From: Sphaerotilus sp.
GTDB lineage: Bacteria > Pseudomonadota > Gammaproteobacteria > Burkholderiales > Burkholderiaceae_C
DNA length: 47,387 nucleotides
Assembly (NCBI GenBank): GCA_013299055.1
Contig: JAAFKB010000020.1
Span: 1-47,387 of the forward strand
Direction of reading: 5' to 3'
In this document: positions 44,429 through 47,387 of the stretch, piece after piece
How positions within the stretch are numbered: the first letter of the stretch is position 1
Layout of the letters: every line of letters begins with the position of its first letter
Position numbers and translations under genes: made by a program
The notes under the pieces: generated by a model
Databases searched by the model: none
The model's input: only the letters and a program-made list of their open reading frames with translations
What the model was told of the DNA's origin: nothing

Positions 44429-45079
44429 TCAATCCGCCGGCGACAGGAAGTGCCGGCGGTATTTTTCGGGCAGATCCTGCAGGCGCAGCAGCATCGGCAG
44501 GTCGGCGGTGTTGAAGTCCGGATCCCAGGCGGGTGCGCCCAGCACCTTCGCGCCGCAGCGCACATAGCCCCTGATCCGTGGCGGCAGCTCGGCCTGCAGG
44601 TCGCAGCGCAGGTCGTCGACCGGCAGGGCCAGGCGGGGCTGCACCTGCAGCGCGCTCGGCGCGAGGTGGGTATGGCGCAGCCGCTCCCACAGGCTGGCTG
44701 CCACGTGGCCGCCATCGCGCATGGAGACACTCGCGCAGCCGATCACGGTGTCGAGCCGGTTGGCCTGCAGGAAGGCGCCCAGTGCGCCCCACAGCGCGAG
44801 GATGACACCACCCTGGCGGTGGGCCGGATGCACGCAGGAGCGCCCCAGCTCCGCCATGCGGTCCTGGCCAGCGCGCAGCGGGCCGAGGTCGAACTCCGTG
44901 TCGCTGTACCAGCCGCCCAGACGGCGTGCTGCGCCCGGCGTCAGTACGCGGCAGGTGCCGATCACCTCGCCGGCCTGGGCTGGGGCAGTTCCCTCATCGA
45001 CGTCTCCTCGAAACAATGCCGTCATCGTGGGCACTGCGGGTGACATGACCGTGTCGTGCGCATGACCTGTGCGTGACAT
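44429..45079 (-). CDS. OlsB-like GNAT acyltransferase, N-terminally truncated
   Basis: This protein of up to 216 residues matches ornithine N-acyltransferase (OlsB)-type GNAT proteins from the segment EVIGTCRVLTPGAARR onward, including ELGRSCVHPAHRQGGVILALW and IRGYVRCGAKVLGAP. OlsB makes lyso-ornithine lipid. The usual N-terminal 60-80 residues, including the LRYxVF segment, are missing: only 75 bases separate the longest start from ptsI. None of three possible ATGs (45079, 45046, 45025) has a clear ribosome binding site. It may be a decayed gene or a shortened but functional variant. Confidence 0.7.
   Translation of the reverse strand: MSRTGHAHDTVMSPAVPTMTALFRGDVDEGTAPAQAGEVIGTCRVLTPGAARRLGGWYSDTEFDLGPLRAGQDRMAELGRSCVHPAHRQGGVILALWGALGAFLQANRLDTVIGCASVSMRDGGHVAASLWERLRHTHLAPSALQVQPRLALPVDDLRCDLQAELPPRIRGYVRCGAKVLGAPAWDPDFNTADLPMLLRLQDLPEKYRRHFLSPAD
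44434..44466 (+). terminator. Intrinsic terminator after ptsH, inside a convergent gene
   Basis: A perfect 8-bp stem CCGCCGGC (44434-44441) with GCCGGCGG (44452-44459) is followed by TATTTTT (44460-44466). It ends transcripts from the EIIA-HPr side. The whole element lies within the last codons of the convergent acyltransferase gene. Confidence 0.85.
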
Positions 45080-45154
45080 CGTGGGGCAGTATCGGGGTCT
45101 GCCAGGGGGTGTTACCGGAGGGACAGCGTCGCTTGCCGCTGCTAGGATCGTTCC

Positions 45155-46945
45155 ATGAGTGTTCAGGTTTTCGGGTTACCGGTGTCACGCGGCGTGGCGA
45201 TCGGGCGGGCGGTGCTGGTGGCGTCCAGCCGGGTCGATGTGGCCCACTATTTTGTCGAGCCCCACCAGATCGGCGCCGAGGTCGACCGGCTGCGGGTGGC
45301 GCGCGACCTGGTGTGCCACGAGCTGGAGTCGCTCAAGCAGGAGGTGCAGGGCGACACGCCGGCCGAGCTGGTGGCCCTGCTGGACGTGCATGTGATGCTC
45401 CTGAACGACGAAGTGCTGTCCAGTGCCACGCGCCAGTGGATCGAGGGGCGTCACTACAACGCCGAGTGGGCGGTCGCCGCGCAGCTGGACGCGCTGACCC
45501 GCCAGTTCGACGAGATGGAGGACGAGTACCTGCGCGAGCGCAAGTCCGATGTCGAGCAGGTGGCCGAGCGGCTGCTGCAGGCGCTGGCCCGGGCTGATCG
45601 GGCCAGCACGCCTCCGGTCATGCGCCGCAGCCTGACAGTCGGTCACGACGAGGGCGCGCCGCTGGTGCTGGTGGCCAACGACATCTCGCCGGCGGACATG
45701 ATGCAGTTCAAGGGCAGTGTCTTCCGCGGGTTCGTCACCGAAGTGGGCGGGCGCACCTCGCACACCGCCATCGTGGCCCGCAGCCTGGACATCCCGGCCG
45801 TGGTCGGGGCACGCGAGGCCAGCCGGCTGGTCCACCAGGACGACTGGGTGATCATCGACGGCGATGCGGGCATCGTGATCGTCGACCCTTCCCCGATGGT
45901 GCTGGAGGAGTACCGCTTCCGCCAGCGTCAGGGGCAGCTGGAGCGGGACCGGCTGGCACGCCTGCGCAGCCGTCCGGCCGTGACCCTGGATGGTCAGCGC
46001 GTCGAGCTGCTGGCCAACATCGAGCTGCCTGGCGATGCCCTGGCGGCGCTGGAGGCGGGTGCCGAGGGCGTAGGACTGTTTCGCAGCGAGTTCCTGTTCA
46101 TGAACCGTGTTGGCGAGTTGCCCGACGAGCAGGAACAGTTCGAGGCTTATCAGGCGGCGGTGCAGTCGATGAAGGGACTGCCGGTGACGATCCGCACGGT
46201 GGACATTGGCGCTGACAAGCCGCTGGACCGCCTGAGCCTGCACGAGCTGCGGCACGATCACACACTCAATCCGGCGCTCGGTCTGCGCGCGATCCGCTGG
46301 AGCTTGGCGGACCCAGACATGTTTGAGGTCCAGCTGCGTGCGATTCTGCGTGCGGCTGTGCATGGCCCAGTTCGCTTGCTGGTACCGATGATTTCCCATC
46401 CGACCGAGATCCGTGCGACGCTGGAGGCCGTGGCGCGTGCGCGGGCCACGCTGGTCGCACAGGGTACGCCGCACGGCGAGGTCCAGCTGGGTGCGATGAT
46501 CGAGGTGCCAGCGGCAGCACTCATGGTGCAGCGATTCCTGCAGCACTTCGACTTTGTCTCGATCGGCACCAACGACCTCATCCAGTACACGCTGGCCATC
46601 GACCGTGCCGACGAAGCGGTGGCCCACCTCTATGATCCCTGGCATCCCGCGGTGCTGGCCCTGATCGCCGATACCATTCGGGCCGCACACGCTGCAGGCA
46701 AGCATGTGAGCGTCTGCGGTGAGATGGCGGGTGATCCGGCGTTCACCGAGGTGCTGCTTGCGTTCGGGCTGCGCTCGTTCAGCATGCACCCGACGCAGCT
46801 GCCCAGCATCAAGCAGCGCATCCTGCGCACGGAGCTGGCGACGCTGGGCAGACTGGCGCAGGAGGTGCTCTGTGCTGAAGATCCACACCAGGCTGGTGAA
46901 GCCGGTGCACGACGGGCCCGTGCAACGTCAGGTGCCGGGCGATAG
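45155..46945 (+). CDS. ptsI: PTS enzyme I (phosphoenolpyruvate-protein phosphotransferase)
   Basis: This 596-residue enzyme takes phosphate from phosphoenolpyruvate and passes it to HPr. The phospho-acceptor is H203 in GGRTSHTAIVAR. The TIM-barrel C-terminal half contains GVGLFRSEFLFMNR, FVSIGTNDLIQYTLAIDR and the active-site cysteine C521 in SVCGEMAGDP. It is slightly longer than usual, with an Arg- and Ala-rich tail of about 20 residues. It lies 732 bases after ptsH, with the acyltransferase gene on the other strand between them, so it needs its own promoter. Confidence 0.97.
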   Translation: MSVQVFGLPVSRGVAIGRAVLVASSRVDVAHYFVEPHQIGAEVDRLRVARDLVCHELESLKQEVQGDTPAELVALLDVHVMLLNDEVLSSATRQWIEGRHYNAEWAVAAQLDALTRQFDEMEDEYLRERKSDVEQVAERLLQALARADRASTPPVMRRSLTVGHDEGAPLVLVANDISPADMMQFKGSVFRGFVTEVGGRTSHTAIVARSLDIPAVVGAREASRLVHQDDWVIIDGDAGIVIVDPSPMVLEEYRFRQRQGQLERDRLARLRSRPAVTLDGQRVELLANIELPGDALAALEAGAEGVGLFRSEFLFMNRVGELPDEQEQFEAYQAAVQSMKGLPVTIRTVDIGADKPLDRLSLHELRHDHTLNPALGLRAIRWSLADPDMFEVQLRAILRAAVHGPVRLLVPMISHPTEIRATLEAVARARATLVAQGTPHGEVQLGAMIEVPAAALMVQRFLQHFDFVSIGTNDLIQYTLAIDRADEAVAHLYDPWHPAVLALIADTIRAAHAAGKHVSVCGEMAGDPAFTEVLLAFGLRSFSMHPTQLPSIKQRILRTELATLGRLAQEVLCAEDPHQAGEAGARRARATSGAGR

Positions 46946-46967
46946 GGCGCGATTGTTTGCGAAGGGC

Positions 46968-46997
46968 TTGCACGCCTCTGAACTTGCGGTATACAAT
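46968..46997 (+). promoter_or_regulatory. rRNA promoter P1 candidate
   Basis: TTGCAC (46968-46973) is followed after 16 bases by TATACA (46990-46995), or after 18 bases by TACAAT (46992-46997). Both are close to the sigma-70 consensus. The site is 23 bases after the ptsI stop codon and 330 bases before 16S rRNA. Confidence 0.75.
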
Positions 46998-47104
46998 TGC
47001 TCTCTTCGCTATGAGCTGCTTTTCAAGCAAGATAGCGTAAAGAAAGCGATGTGCTGCGCAAGCAGCAGTGCCAAGCAAAGAAAGACCCTTAAGTCGAAAG
47101 TGAC

Positions 47105-47133
47105 TTGACAGGATCTGGAAAGCAGAACACAAT
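47105..47133 (+). promoter_or_regulatory. rRNA promoter P2 candidate
   Basis: A perfect -35 TTGACA (47105-47110), 17 bases and CACAAT (47128-47133, 4 of 6 to TATAAT) form a second sigma-70 promoter. Tandem promoters are usual for rRNA operons. Confidence 0.65.
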
Positions 47134-47185
47134 CTCGCTTCTGTGCTGACAGCTGTTAAGGTTGTTAGCTCCGGCTGGTCCGGGA

Positions 47186-47195
47186 TGTTCTTTAA
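47186..47195 (+). promoter_or_regulatory. boxA antitermination site
   Basis: TGTTCTTTAA resembles the NusB-binding boxA of rRNA leaders (TGCTCTTTAA) at 9 of 10 positions. It lies about 130 bases before 16S rRNA, the usual setting. Confidence 0.85.
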
Positions 47196-47218
47196 AAATT
47201 GACAACCGATAAGCGTGG

Positions 47219-47274
47219 GCGTTTGGAGTGTGGAGTGCCTGGTCGAGAGACCGAGTCTCCTGGACTTTAAACGC
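47219..47274 (+). other. Leader RNA stem with GU pairs
   Basis: GCGTTTGGAG (47219-47228) can pair along its full length with CTTTAAACGC (47265-47274), with two G-U wobbles. It is a stable leader stem between boxA and 16S rRNA and may guide processing. Confidence 0.5.
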
Positions 47275-47285
47275 TCATGGAAAAT

Positions 47286-47306
47286 TTGAAGTGAAGTTCA
47301 CTTCAA
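47286..47306 (+). repeat. Perfect 10-bp inverted repeat before 16S rRNA
   Basis: TTGAAGTGAA (47286-47295), one G, then TTCACTTCAA (47297-47306) is a perfect inverted repeat. With a one-base centre it is more like an operator or a tight hairpin. It ends 20 bases before the 16S 5' end. Confidence 0.7.
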
Positions 47307-47326
47307 TTCCTTGAGAACACAAGATC

Positions 47327-47387
47327 GAACTGAAGAGTTTGATCCTGGCTCAGATTGAACGCTGGCGGTATGCCTTACACATGCAAG
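47327..47387 (+). rRNA. rrs: 16S ribosomal RNA, 5' fragment
   Basis: The first 61 bases of 16S rRNA are present, with the universal TGAAGAGTTTGATCCTGGCT stretch at 47331-47350. The following GCTGGCGGTATGCCTTACAC pattern is typical of Betaproteobacteria. The 5' end is set at 47327 by comparison with Escherichia coli. The gene runs off the window. Confidence 0.97.

Larger units (their letters stand above)
46946..47326 (+). other. Ribosomal RNA operon leader region
   Basis: These 381 bases between ptsI and 16S rRNA hold no gene. They contain two promoter-like sites, a GCAA-loop hairpin (TGCTGC 47052-47057 with GCAGCA 47062-47067), a boxA and two further pairing elements, listed separately. Confidence 0.8.

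Overview
The window is a dense, very GC-rich stretch of chromosome from a flagellated betaproteobacterium, most likely of the order Burkholderiales (Sphaerotilus/Leptothrix/Rubrivivax-like). This is inferred from the 16S rRNA start at the right edge, which has the betaproteobacterial form of the first helix, from an FlhDC flagellar master regulator, from the motAB-cheYZ and fliF-fliR gene order, and from an incomplete EIIA(Man)-HPr-EI phosphotransferase set. No species assignment can be proven here.

Layout. (1) 1-7.3 kb: gltD with a strong terminator, a lower-GC acyltransferase-3/SGNH gene that looks acquired, a soluble molybdopterin oxidoreductase overlapping a lipoprotein aminopeptidase, and a small acyl-CoA-binding protein. 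(2) 7.4-10.3 kb, minus strand: motA-motB-cheY-cheZ, with a sigma-28-like promoter at the end of the preceding gene. (3) 10.3-21.2 kb, minus strand: an eleven-gene glycan cluster, probably one transcription unit. It has a GDP-heptose module (hddA kinase, gmhA isomerase, hddC nucleotidyltransferase), a PLP enzyme of the ColD/DdhC type with His in place of the catalytic Lys, two miniature thiamine-diphosphate E1 subunits, an SDR epimerase/reductase, a B12-type radical SAM enzyme, two glycosyltransferase-like proteins and methyltransferases. (4) 21.3-23.7 kb, minus strand: flhDC with its terminator, and a protein with a possible DUF3431-like N-terminus and TPR-like C-terminus. (5) 24-31.3 kb, plus strand: two tandem flagellins, fliD, a SPINDLY-type O-GlcNAc-transferase homologue, fliS, fliT and a YcgR-type PilZ brake protein. 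(6) 31.3-43.1 kb: fliE, divergent from fliFGHIJK-fliLMNOPQR. (7) 43.2-47 kb: a small lipoprotein, EIIA(Man), HPr, an N-terminally truncated OlsB-like acyltransferase, and ptsI. (8) 46.9-47.4 kb: a ribosomal RNA leader with two promoter-like sites, a boxA and the first bases of 16S rRNA.

How it fits together. FlhDC would switch on the hook-basal-body and export genes, and FliA (not in the window) would then read the sigma-28-like promoters at motA and the second flagellin. A flagellin-linked O-glycosyltransferase and a sugar-synthesis cluster lying between flhDC and motAB suggest that the sugar may be placed on the flagellum. An O-antigen or capsule destination is equally possible. The strongest candidate for a new system is the minus-strand sugar cluster. 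Its enzyme set predicts a 3-deoxy, two-carbon-branched sugar nucleotide, possibly built on GDP-manno-heptose; no gene with a recognisable 4,6-dehydratase signature is present in the window.
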